A DNA stretch of 8,826 nt from Bruticola sp004554425 (GCA_958366945.1 CATXCY010000060.1:1-8826), one strand, 5' to 3'; shown: positions 1-7,446, counted from the stretch's first letter. Translations and numbers: made by a program. Notes: generated from the letters alone by a model not told the origin.

Positions 1-1
1 T

Positions 2-883
2 TTAACTTGTCCCAATTGCTCAGCCGATTTGGAGTTGCCGGAAGGTAAAGATGTGGCCTTTTGTATGTATTGCGGCAAGAAAATTTTAATAGGCGAGCGC
101 GTTAAAGTTAGCGGTACGGTGGCCTTAGACGACAGCAATTCGGCTAGACGTAAGGCCGAAAACTTTTTAGCTTTAGCTGAAAAATATGCCAAAGAAGATG
201 ATAAGGAAAAGTATCAACATTATTTACAAAGAGCTCTTGAGGAAGATATTGGCATAGAAGATAAGGTGGAAGAACTGAGGGCTCGAGTAAGCAGAAGTTG
301 GGCTGAAAAGTTTTTTGCTCTAGCCCAAAAATATGGCAGAGAAGGTGATCTTAAAAAATATAAGGAGTACTTAAGAAAAACTCTGGAAGAAGATAATAGC
401 TTTAAACCTAAAGTTGAACAATTGAAAGAGAGTGTAAAAAGTACTGCTCAAAAACTTTTTAGTTCTGTAGATAGGAATGTAATAGAGGGTAAATATTCAG
501 AACTTGTAAAAAATATGCATTGGGCCCTAAATACCGAGCCTTGTGTTAATGTGAGGATAGAAGAATATAAAGAGGGAGCTTTGTCTTATTTGTATCCAGA
601 GCTTCACTTCAAAGAACAAACATTAACTGATCTAGATAATAAATATGGCAATATGAGAGGATGTGGCTGTGCTATAGGACTTTTTATACCGTTCTTCTTA
701 TTGTTGGCATTCCGCAATAACCCAGATTTCGCCGGTTTTCTTTTTACATTCAGTGCTTTTGTAGCCGCTATGGTTTCAATAGCTTTTGCCATTAGAGCAA
801 CGGCACAAAAGGAAGTAGAAAAAGACAAACTTGAGTCTCAAATTAAGGAAATAAACCAGGCGATCGATGAATTGCAAAAGTAA
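2..883 (+). CDS. Zinc-ribbon, TPR-like repeat, membrane-anchored protein (5' end missing)
   Basis: The reading frame is open to the left edge. A TTG at 29 could be taken as a start, but in-frame codons before it (from base 2) encode a CPNC motif at 8-19. This pairs with CMYC at 62-73 to make a four-cysteine zinc ribbon, so the true start lies upstream of the window. Counting residues from the codon at 29, roughly 43-185 holds about three related helical units with a period near 48-49 residues (two clear, the third diverged), each with an aromatic-rich helix and an A/T-L-E-E-D-type turn, resembling TPR-like hairpins. Two hydrophobic segments follow (about 214-228 and 234-256), then a charged coiled-coil tail rich in Lys and Glu. 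The likely form is a membrane protein with a cytosolic zinc ribbon and repeat scaffold. I do not recognise a named family and assign no function. No clear terminator follows the TAA stop. Confidence 0.8.
   Translation, partial: LTCPNCSADLELPEGKDVAFCMYCGKKILIGERVKVSGTVALDDSNSARRKAENFLALAEKYAKEDDKEKYQHYLQRALEEDIGIEDKVEELRARVSRSWAEKFFALAQKYGREGDLKKYKEYLRKTLEEDNSFKPKVEQLKESVKSTAQKLFSSVDRNVIEGKYSELVKNMHWALNTEPCVNVRIEEYKEGALSYLYPELHFKEQTLTDLDNKYGNMRGCGCAIGLFIPFFLLLAFRNNPDFAGFLFTFSAFVAAMVSIAFAIRATAQKEVEKDKLESQIKEINQAIDELQK
155..583 (+). repeat. Three degenerate protein-level repeats inside the zinc-ribbon gene
   Basis: Translated segments at about 155-289, 302-436 and 446-583 align with each other. 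The first two share the pattern A-E-x-F-x-A-L-A-x-K-Y, then K-Y-x-x-Y-L-x-x-x-L-E-E-D, then K-V-E-x-L. The third keeps only the helix spacing and an A-L turn. DNA identity between copies looks low, so this is old repeat structure in the protein and not a recent tandem duplication. Helical hairpin repeats of this kind usually act as protein-binding scaffolds; that role is inferred here. Confidence 0.65.
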
Positions 884-935
884 CAACAGCATTACCTTTG
901 CTTGCGTATACTATTTTTCCTAATGATAACGCGAT

Positions 936-1178
936 CTAATGGATAATAATTTTGCTAATAGTGTCGGATTCGTCTACTGATACCAAAAATGAATCGTCAT
1001 TAGAATTAGCTGCAGAATGATTTTCTGCGCCGTTGTTGTTCGGCCAAACTTGGGTTTGGCCGGGCGAGCCATTTCCCTTAAGACCAAATTTAGCTGCCAA
1101 TTTTTTGCACAAATGCTTAGCTGCACCAGTTACTGTGGTGCGCTCGGTAAGTTCTTCCCAATCTTCCGTTACTTTCAT
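936..1178 (-). CDS. Small hypothetical protein, 80 aa
   Basis: This is a plausible small gene in an otherwise empty interval. The minus-strand ATG at 1178 is preceded, nine bases away, by GAAAGG (1193-1188), a reasonable Shine-Dalgarno site. The product is hydrophilic, with no signal peptide and no membrane segment. Its N-terminal half is helical and basic (a cluster of Lys around residues 20-35). Its C-terminal half is Asn, Ser and Asp rich and ends in a short Ile-rich tail before a TAG stop. It runs opposite to both neighbours. Overlapping plus-strand frames give Cys- and Phe-rich, unlikely proteins, which favours this strand. I recognise no family. It could be a short regulatory or accessory protein, a remnant of a longer gene, or a chance open frame. 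Confidence 0.45.
   Translation of the reverse strand: MKVTEDWEELTERTTVTGAAKHLCKKLAAKFGLKGNGSPGQTQVWPNNNGAENHSAANSNDDSFLVSVDESDTISKIIIH
1041..1062. repeat. Perfect 9-bp inverted repeat (hairpin)
   Basis: CGGCCAAAC (1041-1049) and GTTTGGCCG (1054-1062) pair perfectly around a TTGG loop. The hairpin is GC-rich at its base and is not followed by a T-run on either strand, so it is not a typical intrinsic terminator. It lies inside the small minus-strand open frame, where it encodes residues around the Gly-Gln-Thr-Gln-Val-Trp-Pro stretch. Confidence 0.75.
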
Positions 1179-1316
1179 AAATTTACGCCTTTCAGTTCTA
1201 TCACATCATGTGTGCCAAATGCTCCTCTGAGTATACTTCTTTTTTGACGAAAAAGGATCGCTTTTAGTTACTTTGAAAATGTTTGGCAAAAGTTTATTAG
1301 GGGAGAAAAAGCAACT
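1179..1316 (+). promoter_or_regulatory. Leader and candidate promoter region of the glycan cassette
   Basis: This stretch separates the divergent small minus-strand frame from the cassette. On the plus strand TTGACG (1244-1249) is a good -35-like hexamer, but the possible -10 boxes about 17-18 bases on (near 1267-1273) match poorly, so the promoter call is weak. An 11-base perfect palindrome, CACATCATGTG (1202-1212), and a TATACT-like box readable on either strand near 1230-1237 lie just upstream and could be an operator or the promoter of the minus-strand frame. AGGGGAG (1299-1305) is the ribosome binding site that supports the GTG start at 1317. Confidence 0.35.
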
Positions 1317-1976
1317 GTGTGGCATAATCCCAACGGCTTGCTCAAGCGGGCCTTCGATATTTTCGCTTCTTTAGCGGCTGTTATTATACTGAGTCCTATT
1401 TTGTTGTCCTGTGCTGTAGCTGTTTTTATTGACGACGGCTGGCCTATTTTTTATGTGCAAGAGCGTGTGGGCAAGCGCGGATGCAAGTTTCCCTTTTTTA
1501 AGTTTCGCACTATGATTCGCAACGCCGAACACTTAGGCAGCGGCTATGAAATTTCCCAAAATGATTCGCGCATAACTAAAACTGGAGCGTTTTTGCGTCG
1601 CTGGTCTTTAGACGAATTACCTCAGCTTTTTAATGTTTTGCGTGGAGAAATGAGTTTGGTGGGGCCGCGTCCCACTTTAGCCTATCAAGTAGAAACTTAT
1701 AATGATCATCAGCGACACCGTTTGGAAGTGCTGCCCGGTTTAACTGGGTTGGCTCAGGTAAGCGGTCGCAACAGTATTACCTGGCCCGAGCGCATTGAAT
1801 TGGATATATACTATATCGATAATTATTCGTTTTGGTTGGATATGCAAATTATTGGGCGCACCGTAGGCGTTTTATGCAAAGGCGATGATGTATATGGCTA
1901 CGGTTGGCTGCCTAAGGCCGAGCAAATCTTATCTAAATCAAAAGTCGAAACTGAGCAAGATTCCGACAAAGCTTAA
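1317..1976 (+). CDS. Undecaprenyl-phosphate phosphosugar transferase (bacterial sugar transferase, PglC/WcaJ type)
   Basis: This enzyme transfers a sugar phosphate from a UDP-sugar to undecaprenyl phosphate on the cytoplasmic face of the membrane, the first membrane step of many glycan pathways. The 219-aa protein is the minimal monotopic form (close to PglC, about 200 aa) without the extra N-terminal membrane domain of WcaJ or WbaP. Visible features are the N-terminal re-entrant hydrophobic helix at about 12-37 with its Ser26-Pro27 break, D39-D40-G then P-I-F-Y and Q-E-R-V-G (48-52), K-F-R-T-M (62-66), the catalytic Asp99-Glu100 dyad within S-L-D-E-L-P-Q, V-G-P-R-P (115-119), and P-G-L-T-G-L-A-Q-V-S-G-R-N (140-152). 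The GTG start is supported by AGGGGAG 11 bases upstream; the first residues fit the usual family start. It opens a same-strand cassette with an aminotransferase and a dehydratase, which suggests an amino-dideoxy-HexNAc phosphate as substrate. The exact sugar cannot be read from sequence. Confidence 0.93.
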   Translation: MWHNPNGLLKRAFDIFASLAAVIILSPILLSCAVAVFIDDGWPIFYVQERVGKRGCKFPFFKFRTMIRNAEHLGSGYEISQNDSRITKTGAFLRRWSLDELPQLFNVLRGEMSLVGPRPTLAYQVETYNDHQRHRLEVLPGLTGLAQVSGRNSITWPERIELDIYYIDNYSFWLDMQIIGRTVGVLCKGDDVYGYGWLPKAEQILSKSKVETEQDSDKA

Positions 1977-2047
1977 GTAGTTTAACTTTCCGTTTGATCG
2001 GAGTATATTAGGAAATTAAGAAAATAGACAGAGCGAGGTTACTTACT

Positions 2048-3214
2048 ATGGAAAAACGTACACCTGCTATTTTAGGCGGTCAGAAAGCTTTCGATCCTGG
2101 AATTCCTTTTACTGCGCCTACTACGCCGGCTTGGGAAGAAGTGGCTCCTTCTTTAGAAAAAATGTACCGCAGCGGCTGGCTTACTAAAGGTCCTTATTTG
2201 CGCTTATTTGAAGAAAAAATGGCCAAATTGTTGGATGTGAAATATGCTATTGGCGTTTCTTCTTGCACTAGCGGTCTTATTTTAGGCTTACAAGCTTTGC
2301 AACTCGATAAAGATAAAGGCGAAATTATCGTACCTTCGTTTTCTTTTATGGCCACTTTCCATTCTATATGGTGGAATGGCTTTAAGCCCGTCTTCGTAGA
2401 TTGTGAGCCTGACACTTTTACTGTTGATGTCGATCAAATGCGCCGTGCTATTACTCCCAATACTGTAGCCTTGGCTGCGGTCAGCGTTTTTGGTAATCCT
2501 TTAGATTTTGCTGCTGTGGAACGTCTGGGCAAAGAGTACGACTTGCCTGTATTTTACGATTCTGCTCACGGCTTGGGCACTATCTACGAAGGCAAACCTT
2601 TGGGTGGCCACGGTAGCTTTGAATCTTTCTCTCTGTCTCCCACTAAATTGCTTACTGGCGGTGAGGGTGGATTAGTTACTACCAATAGTGAAAAGATCGC
2701 CAAGCATATTATCGCTGGTCGCGACTATGGTAACCCTGGCAGCTATGAATGTCCTTATGTGGGCTTAAATGCTCGCATGGCTGAAGCTAACGCTATTATT
2801 GCTGCTAAAGGCGCCGACTATTTAGAAAGTTACGCTCAATATCGCAATAAAGTTGCCCAAGCTTATAAAGATGGGTTAAGCGATCTGCCTGGTCTTACTT
2901 TCCAAACTATTCGCGCTCATTCTCGTTCTTCTTATAAAGATTTTGCAGTTATCGTCGGGCCGGAATTTGGCATCAGCCGTGACACTTTAAGCAAAGCTTT
3001 AACTATGGAAGGCATACCCAATCGTGCTTACTTTAACCCTGTCGGCCATAAGCTTTCTTGTTATGCTCAAAGCCAAGTGCACTTGCCTATAACTGAAAAG
3101 GTGAGCGACAGCATTATTTGCTTGCCTATTTCGTCTCATATGGATTTGGAGCTGGTGAGTAAAGTTTGTGAAGTTATTCATGAACTTTATGAAGTGCGTG
3201 AGCAATTGTCTTAA
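2048..3214 (+). CDS. PLP-dependent sugar aminotransferase (DegT/DnrJ/EryC1/StrS family)
   Basis: This is a cytosolic aminotransferase that should move an amino group, usually from glutamate, onto a keto-sugar nucleotide. Its 388 aa match the family length. Visible features are the N-terminal P-A-I-L-G-G stretch, S-G-W-L-T-K-G-P (42-49), the phosphate-cradling S-S-C-T-S-G-L region (71-77), P-S-F-S-F-M-A-T (96-103), Asp171 in D-S-A-H-G-L-G for the PLP ring nitrogen, and Lys200 in S-P-T-K-L-L-T-G-G-E-G-G as the Schiff-base lysine. All key residues are present. The ATG has GAGG nine bases upstream. The 71-base gap after the transferase shows no terminator, so co-transcription is likely. Next to a 4,6-dehydratase, the best guess is a PglE-like C4 aminotransferase making a UDP-4-amino-4,6-dideoxy-HexNAc. 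Other StrS-type substrates cannot be excluded. Confidence 0.92.
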   Translation: MEKRTPAILGGQKAFDPGIPFTAPTTPAWEEVAPSLEKMYRSGWLTKGPYLRLFEEKMAKLLDVKYAIGVSSCTSGLILGLQALQLDKDKGEIIVPSFSFMATFHSIWWNGFKPVFVDCEPDTFTVDVDQMRRAITPNTVALAAVSVFGNPLDFAAVERLGKEYDLPVFYDSAHGLGTIYEGKPLGGHGSFESFSLSPTKLLTGGEGGLVTTNSEKIAKHIIAGRDYGNPGSYECPYVGLNARMAEANAIIAAKGADYLESYAQYRNKVAQAYKDGLSDLPGLTFQTIRAHSRSSYKDFAVIVGPEFGISRDTLSKALTMEGIPNRAYFNPVGHKLSCYAQSQVHLPITEKVSDSIICLPISSHMDLELVSKVCEVIHELYEVREQLS

Positions 3215-3219
3215 GGAGG
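3213..3219 (+). promoter_or_regulatory. Shine-Dalgarno site fixing a TTG start
   Basis: AAGGAGG begins within the TAA stop of the aminotransferase and sits seven bases before the TTG at 3227. It decides the dehydratase start in favour of TTG and shows likely translational coupling between the two genes. Confidence 0.85.
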
Positions 3220-3226
3220 CCTAAAT

Positions 3227-5035
3227 TTGAATTTCCGCCACAAATTGGCCTTGGCGCTTTTGGATATAGTGCTAGTCTTTTTAGGCTTGGTTTTGGCTTT
3301 AGGGCTGCGCCTAGATTTTGATTTAGGCGCTATGGAACGCTTTTTACAATTAAGTAATCTTTTGCTTTATGTGGGCGTATCTATGTTGGCTGTAGTCAAC
3401 TTCTCTCTTTTTGGCCTTTATGATAAAGTTTGGCGCTATGCAGGCATTCACGAGCTCTTGTCTGCTTTTTATGCTGTGGCTTTGACCGCTTCAGTGTGGG
3501 AAGCTTTTGTCTTGTTGGCTGGTGGAGCAGTTTTTCCCCGCACTTGCACAGCCACAGCAGCTTTGTTATGGCTGGCTTGTTGTGGAGGCGTGCGTTTTGG
3601 ACTGCGTCTTATCAGTGTGAAAAAAAATGGTGAATTTGCTCTGGCTAGGCGAGCTTTGGTTGTGGGAGCTGATGATAGTGGAGAAGTAGTATTGCGCGAA
3701 TTAGAGCGCGAAAACTCCGGTTTTAAATGTATAGGCTTAATCGACAACGACCCGGCCAAATGTCGTTTGCGCATTCATGGCATTCCTGTTTTGGGAAAAG
3801 TGGCAGATATTGCGGAAATTGCTCGGCAACTTGATGTTAGCTTTGTAATTATGGCTGGCATGCAACCTTCTTTGGTTCGATCTGTAGTTCAGACTTGTAC
3901 TAAAGTTCCAGAAGTAAAGTTACGCGTTATCCCTAGCGTTTCTGAGCTTTTAGATGAACATGTAAAAGTAAGTAACTTGCGAGAAGTACAAATTGAAGAT
4001 TTATTAGATCGCGATCCTATCGAAGGCAATTTGGAAGCGGTTAAAGGCTATATTCAGGGTAAGTGTGTGTTAGTTACCGGTGCTGGCGGCTCCATAGGTT
4101 CGGAAATTTGCCGTCAGGTTGTTAAATTGGGAGCTTCTCGGCTTATCCTTATGGGACGTGGTGAAAATAGTATTCATGAAATTGGCATAGAATTACGCAA
4201 CGCTCCTATAGTGCAATTTATTGGCAATTTGCGTGACAAAGCTCACATGACCAAATTGTTTGAACAATATCGCCCTCAGGTCGTTTTTCATACTGCCGCT
4301 CATAAGCACGTGCCTTTAATGGAGCTCAGCCCTGCTGAAGCTGTGGCTAACAATGTTTTTGGCACACAACTTTTGCTCGATTTGGCACAACAATATAAAG
4401 TGGAAAAGCTTATTTCTATTTCTACGGACAAAGCTGTTAATCCAACTTCGGTTATGGGAGCCACTAAACGTATGGCTGAGCTTATTTTGGCCTCACGTCG
4501 TGTTCCTGGATTCGCTGCAGTGCGCTTCGGCAATGTGTTAGGTTCCCGCGGTAGTGTTATTCCTACGTTTAGAAAGCAAATTGCCAAAGGCGGCCCAGTT
4601 ACTGTTACCGATGAGAATATGACTCGCTTCTTTATGACTATTCCAGAAGCGGTTGGTTTAGTTTTGCAAGCTGGTGCTTTGGCCCAAGGTGGAGAAATTT
4701 ACGTTTTGGATATGGGCAAGCCGATGAAAATTATCGATTTGGCTCGCAACCTAATTCGCCTTTCCGGCTTTGAACCAGATGTGGATATTCCCATTAAAAT
4801 TGTTGGTTTACGTCCTGGTGAGAAGCTTTATGAAGAGCTTACCAATACTGGCGAAGAGACAGAGCCGACCGCTATGCCCAAAATCACCAAAGTAACCACC
4901 GAAGCGCCTCCTGCAGGCTGGCCTGGCGCAAAATTAGAGGAATTGCGCCAGGCAGCTTTGCTGGCTGACGATGAAGCAGCTTTGCGTTTATTGGCAGAAT
5001 TGGTACCCCATTTTACCAGCGAGCAATTAAAGTGA
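3227..5035 (+). CDS. Membrane-anchored nucleotide-sugar 4,6-dehydratase (PglF/CapD/WbpM/FlaA1 type)
   Basis: This enzyme probably converts UDP-GlcNAc (or a related UDP-HexNAc) to the 4-keto-6-deoxy sugar using bound NAD. At 602 aa it is the long form. It has four N-terminal membrane helices (about 7-28, 43-64, 77-98 and 108-127), then a Rossmann-like region beginning V-V-G-A-D-D-S-G-E (145-153), then the catalytic SDR domain from about 278. That domain shows the NAD-binding G-A-G-G-S-I-G-S-E (285-293), H-K-H-V-P-L-M-E (359-366), and S-T-D-K (399-402) with Met410 and Lys414 in V-M-G-A-T-K-R. Met in place of the usual SDR Tyr is the known signature of the PglF/WbpM group. The TTG start is well supported: a perfect AAGGAGG overlaps the previous stop, seven bases upstream. 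The 12-base gap indicates one operon with the aminotransferase, which would use its product. Confidence 0.94.
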   Translation: MNFRHKLALALLDIVLVFLGLVLALGLRLDFDLGAMERFLQLSNLLLYVGVSMLAVVNFSLFGLYDKVWRYAGIHELLSAFYAVALTASVWEAFVLLAGGAVFPRTCTATAALLWLACCGGVRFGLRLISVKKNGEFALARRALVVGADDSGEVVLRELERENSGFKCIGLIDNDPAKCRLRIHGIPVLGKVADIAEIARQLDVSFVIMAGMQPSLVRSVVQTCTKVPEVKLRVIPSVSELLDEHVKVSNLREVQIEDLLDRDPIEGNLEAVKGYIQGKCVLVTGAGGSIGSEICRQVVKLGASRLILMGRGENSIHEIGIELRNAPIVQFIGNLRDKAHMTKLFEQYRPQVVFHTAAHKHVPLMELSPAEAVANNVFGTQLLLDLAQQYKVEKLISISTDKAVNPTSVMGATKRMAELILASRRVPGFAAVRFGNVLGSRGSVIPTFRKQIAKGGPVTVTDENMTRFFMTIPEAVGLVLQAGALAQGGEIYVLDMGKPMKIIDLARNLIRLSGFEPDVDIPIKIVGLRPGEKLYEELTNTGEETEPTAMPKITKVTTEAPPAGWPGAKLEELRQAALLADDEAALRLLAELVPHFTSEQLK

Positions 5036-5045
5036 AATTCTACAT

Positions 5046-7343
5046 TTAAGAAATAGTCGCTTTAAGTGCGTCACTTTCGAGTGTGTCGGCTTTAGTGCTT
5101 TCACCTTCTTCCCATACTAAAGGGATTTTTATGGTAAAAGCTGAGCCGACATTTTCTTTGGAGATAAGCTCTAAACGTGCTTTTAATATATGCGAATAGT
5201 GGCGCACTAAAGCCAATCCCAAACCTGTGCCGCCATAACTGCGGGAGATACTGTCATCTGCTTGGGTAAATTCTTCAAATATTTTGGAGAATTTTTCGGA
5301 AGTCATGCCTATGCCGTTATCCTGGACGCTAAAAATTACCACTTTAGTGCAAGGTTTAAAGCTAGCTTCCACGACAGTGTAACCTGGACTATTCAAATGG
5401 GGCACAGAATAAAATTCTTCTTGAGCCTTTTGACTATCCCATATTTCAATAGAGAGCTTAATCAGGCCGTTCTTAGTAAATTTTACGGCATTACCTAATA
5501 AATTAATTAAAATTTGACGCAATTTGGCATGGTCAGTATTTAACGTTATTTCTGAATTGGGGCACTCTAATTCAAATTTATTATTGTTGACTTGATAAAG
5601 CGAATTAGTGGAAGCTTTTAATTCCATAATAAGTTCGCTTAAGGGAAATTTTTCGATAAAGAGATTTACTTTGCCAGACTCTAGTTTGGAAATATTCAAA
5701 ATATCGTTAATATTAGACAGTAAGTTTAAGCCGGCAATATGAATATTTTGTAAATCTTGGACGGCGTCTTTATCTTGACGAGCTTCGGCATCTTCAATAA
5801 GCATTTCGCTATAACCGATAATGGCATTTAAAGGAGTGCGCAACTCGTGACTCATATTAGCCAGAAAATTGCTCTTAATGCGATTTGCTTCCATAGCTTC
5901 GTCGCGGGCTTTCTTTAAAGCGGCCATAGCTTTTTCTATACGGCTAGCCATAGAATCAAACGCTGTGGCTAATTGGCCTATTTCATCGCGTCTAGTAATA
6001 TGGCAGCGAGTAGTGTGATCGCCGTCGGCAATTTTGTTGGCCGCCTTACTCAATTCTACAATAGGCTTAACTAAGTTATCGGCGGTGAAGAATGCCAAAA
6101 TCATAAACACTGCTCCTATAGATACAGTAATTATGACGGACCATGTAACAGATTTTCGCAGTGAACTTAAAAGTTCTTGTTCAGTTTTTTCGGTAAGAAC
6201 AAACCAATCGATTTGCTCACAAGCACTCCAAGCGCCGATAACTTTTTTACCGAAAATATTGTTGTATTCTTCGTCTATAACGTTACTGGATGAAATTTCT
6301 TTAGAATTATTTATTTGAGAGCCTTCTGTCTGATTTTTCTTTTGAGTATAATAGTCCGAATATTCCTTAAGAGGTTGGATTTGCTCTCCCTCAGCATCAT
6401 TAAGAAGGAAAGCGCGTGTTTTCAATTCATTATTTATGCTAATTTGTTTTTGAGGCTTTAACGAAGTTAAATCTTTTTCGCTTATATTTTCAGGCAAAAC
6501 TACAATTTTACCATTTTTGTCTGCTATATAAAAGTTACCATGTTCGGCGAAAGAGTTTGTGCTAAAAGGCTTAATACGAAAGCTTAAAATAGCTATGGGG
6601 GTACGCTTCTCTAAAGTTGGTCTGTCAGTATTTCCATCATAATAATCGATTGGTTCTTTGTATACAAAAACGGACATGTAACTGTTGGCATGGCGATCTG
6701 AAATTTTTGTATCGGAGTTGGTTGTTTTATTTGGAATTTCTGTATCGATAACCGAACGCTGAGAGAGAACTACTTCACCTTTATTTAATTTGTCAATTAT
6801 TGTTTGATCATTTTTGATTTGCTCATTGGGTAACCAAGGCTCTCCTATATGTTTTTTATTAGTACTCAAATAAATAAAGCCACCAGGATAAACAATGTGT
6901 TTTTGTTCCTCTGAGGAAGTTTCCGATAAAGATGAGTTGAAGGCAAGTTTGTTGTCGTAAATAATTTCATCGCCCAGAGTTGACAAATATATCTCTGTAA
7001 TTTGAGGCATCGATTTATTCATAATGTCGGCTTTTTCCATAAATTTGCGTTGCAATTCGGCAATTTTTTGGGGATTGGAACCGGCTTTGGCATAGCTATT
7101 AGCCAAATTTCTGATAAAATCGTTTTCAGCTACAGTACGTATGACTACTTTTTGATGTGAAATCCAATAATCTATATCCTGACACATATGTTGAGAAGAG
7201 GTCAGCAAATATTCTTTTTGAGAATCATAAATATTATTACTCTCACGCCAGCATAAATACATTCCCGATATAATTAAGGGAAGAAATATGGCAGCTAAAG
7301 TCATAAGCATTAAGCGGGTGCGAAGAGACATATCATTAAACAT
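5046..7343 (-). CDS. Membrane sensor histidine kinase (Cache-like sensor, HAMP, HisKA, HATPase)
   Basis: This is a 765-aa two-component sensor in the inner membrane. Domains in order: membrane helix 1 (about 11-31); a large extracytoplasmic region (about 32-397) that looks like a double Cache domain, with D-K-N-G-K-I (275-280) and a closing W-F-V-L-T-E-K-T (380-387) before the membrane; membrane helix 2 (about 400-420); HAMP (about 421-475); a short coiled coil; HisKA with the H-box phospho-acceptor His499 in S-H-E-L-R-T-P; and HATPase with N-box Asn618 (L-L-G-N-A-V-K-F), G1 D-N-G-I-G (675-679) and G2 G-G-T-G-L-G-L (704-710). There is no receiver domain, so an outside partner is needed. The divergent receiver-kinase gene is the obvious candidate. 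Residues about 633-665 look like an insertion between the N-box and G1. The start may be 7343 or the Met at 7331; neither has a clear Shine-Dalgarno site. Confidence 0.93.
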   Translation of the reverse strand: MFNDMSLRTRLMLMTLAAIFLPLIISGMYLCWRESNNIYDSQKEYLLTSSQHMCQDIDYWISHQKVVIRTVAENDFIRNLANSYAKAGSNPQKIAELQRKFMEKADIMNKSMPQITEIYLSTLGDEIIYDNKLAFNSSLSETSSEEQKHIVYPGGFIYLSTNKKHIGEPWLPNEQIKNDQTIIDKLNKGEVVLSQRSVIDTEIPNKTTNSDTKISDRHANSYMSVFVYKEPIDYYDGNTDRPTLEKRTPIAILSFRIKPFSTNSFAEHGNFYIADKNGKIVVLPENISEKDLTSLKPQKQISINNELKTRAFLLNDAEGEQIQPLKEYSDYYTQKKNQTEGSQINNSKEISSSNVIDEEYNNIFGKKVIGAWSACEQIDWFVLTEKTEQELLSSLRKSVTWSVIITVSIGAVFMILAFFTADNLVKPIVELSKAANKIADGDHTTRCHITRRDEIGQLATAFDSMASRIEKAMAALKKARDEAMEANRIKSNFLANMSHELRTPLNAIIGYSEMLIEDAEARQDKDAVQDLQNIHIAGLNLLSNINDILNISKLESGKVNLFIEKFPLSELIMELKASTNSLYQVNNNKFELECPNSEITLNTDHAKLRQILINLLGNAVKFTKNGLIKLSIEIWDSQKAQEEFYSVPHLNSPGYTVVEASFKPCTKVVIFSVQDNGIGMTSEKFSKIFEEFTQADDSISRSYGGTGLGLALVRHYSHILKARLELISKENVGSAFTIKIPLVWEEGESTKADTLESDALKATIS

Positions 7344-7446
7344 AGTCCAGCTTTTTTGACTTTTAGTTAGTGAACTCCTAGCTTTTTCCGATACTGACGA
7401 CGATTCTCTTTTTCTTGTTATTGGCTAAAAATAGGTATGTAAGACT
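7344..7446. promoter_or_regulatory. Shared divergent promoter region
   Basis: These 103 bases separate the starts of the histidine kinase (minus) and the receiver-kinase (plus), so they should hold promoters for both. On the plus strand TTGACT (7356-7361) and TTGTTA (7415-7420) are -35-like, and TATGTA (7436-7441) is a weak -10-like box 15 bases after the second. No strong full promoter and no clear operator repeat is visible. If the TATGTA box is real, transcription would begin near the GTG at 7447, favouring the ATG at 7468 as the true start. Confidence 0.35.

Noticed and set aside
29..31. TTG as the start codon of the first gene
   Set aside because: The in-frame codons before it encode the first cysteine pair of the zinc ribbon, so the coding region continues past the left edge.
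889..935. Imperfect GCGTATAC to ATAACGC inverted repeat as a terminator of the first gene
   Set aside because: The stem is short, needs a bulge and has no T-run after it.
1017..1247. Plus-strand open frames of 65-76 codons in the gap before the glycan cassette
   Set aside because: Their products are Cys-, Phe- and Ser-rich with no recognisable domain and no good ribosome binding site; they look like shadows of the minus-strand frame.
1981..2009. Internal promoter before the aminotransferase (TTTAAC, 17 bases, TATATT)
   Set aside because: The -10-like box is good but the -35 matches only three of six bases, in an AT-rich gap where such matches arise by chance; co-transcription is simpler.
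3469..3774. Minus-strand open frame of about 100 codons within the dehydratase gene
   Set aside because: It lies wholly inside a well-supported gene, and its product is low-complexity and rich in Lys, Ala and Thr with no family features.
6034..6318. Plus-strand open frame within the histidine kinase gene
   Set aside because: It is antisense to the membrane and HAMP region of a clearly real kinase and shows no recognisable domain.
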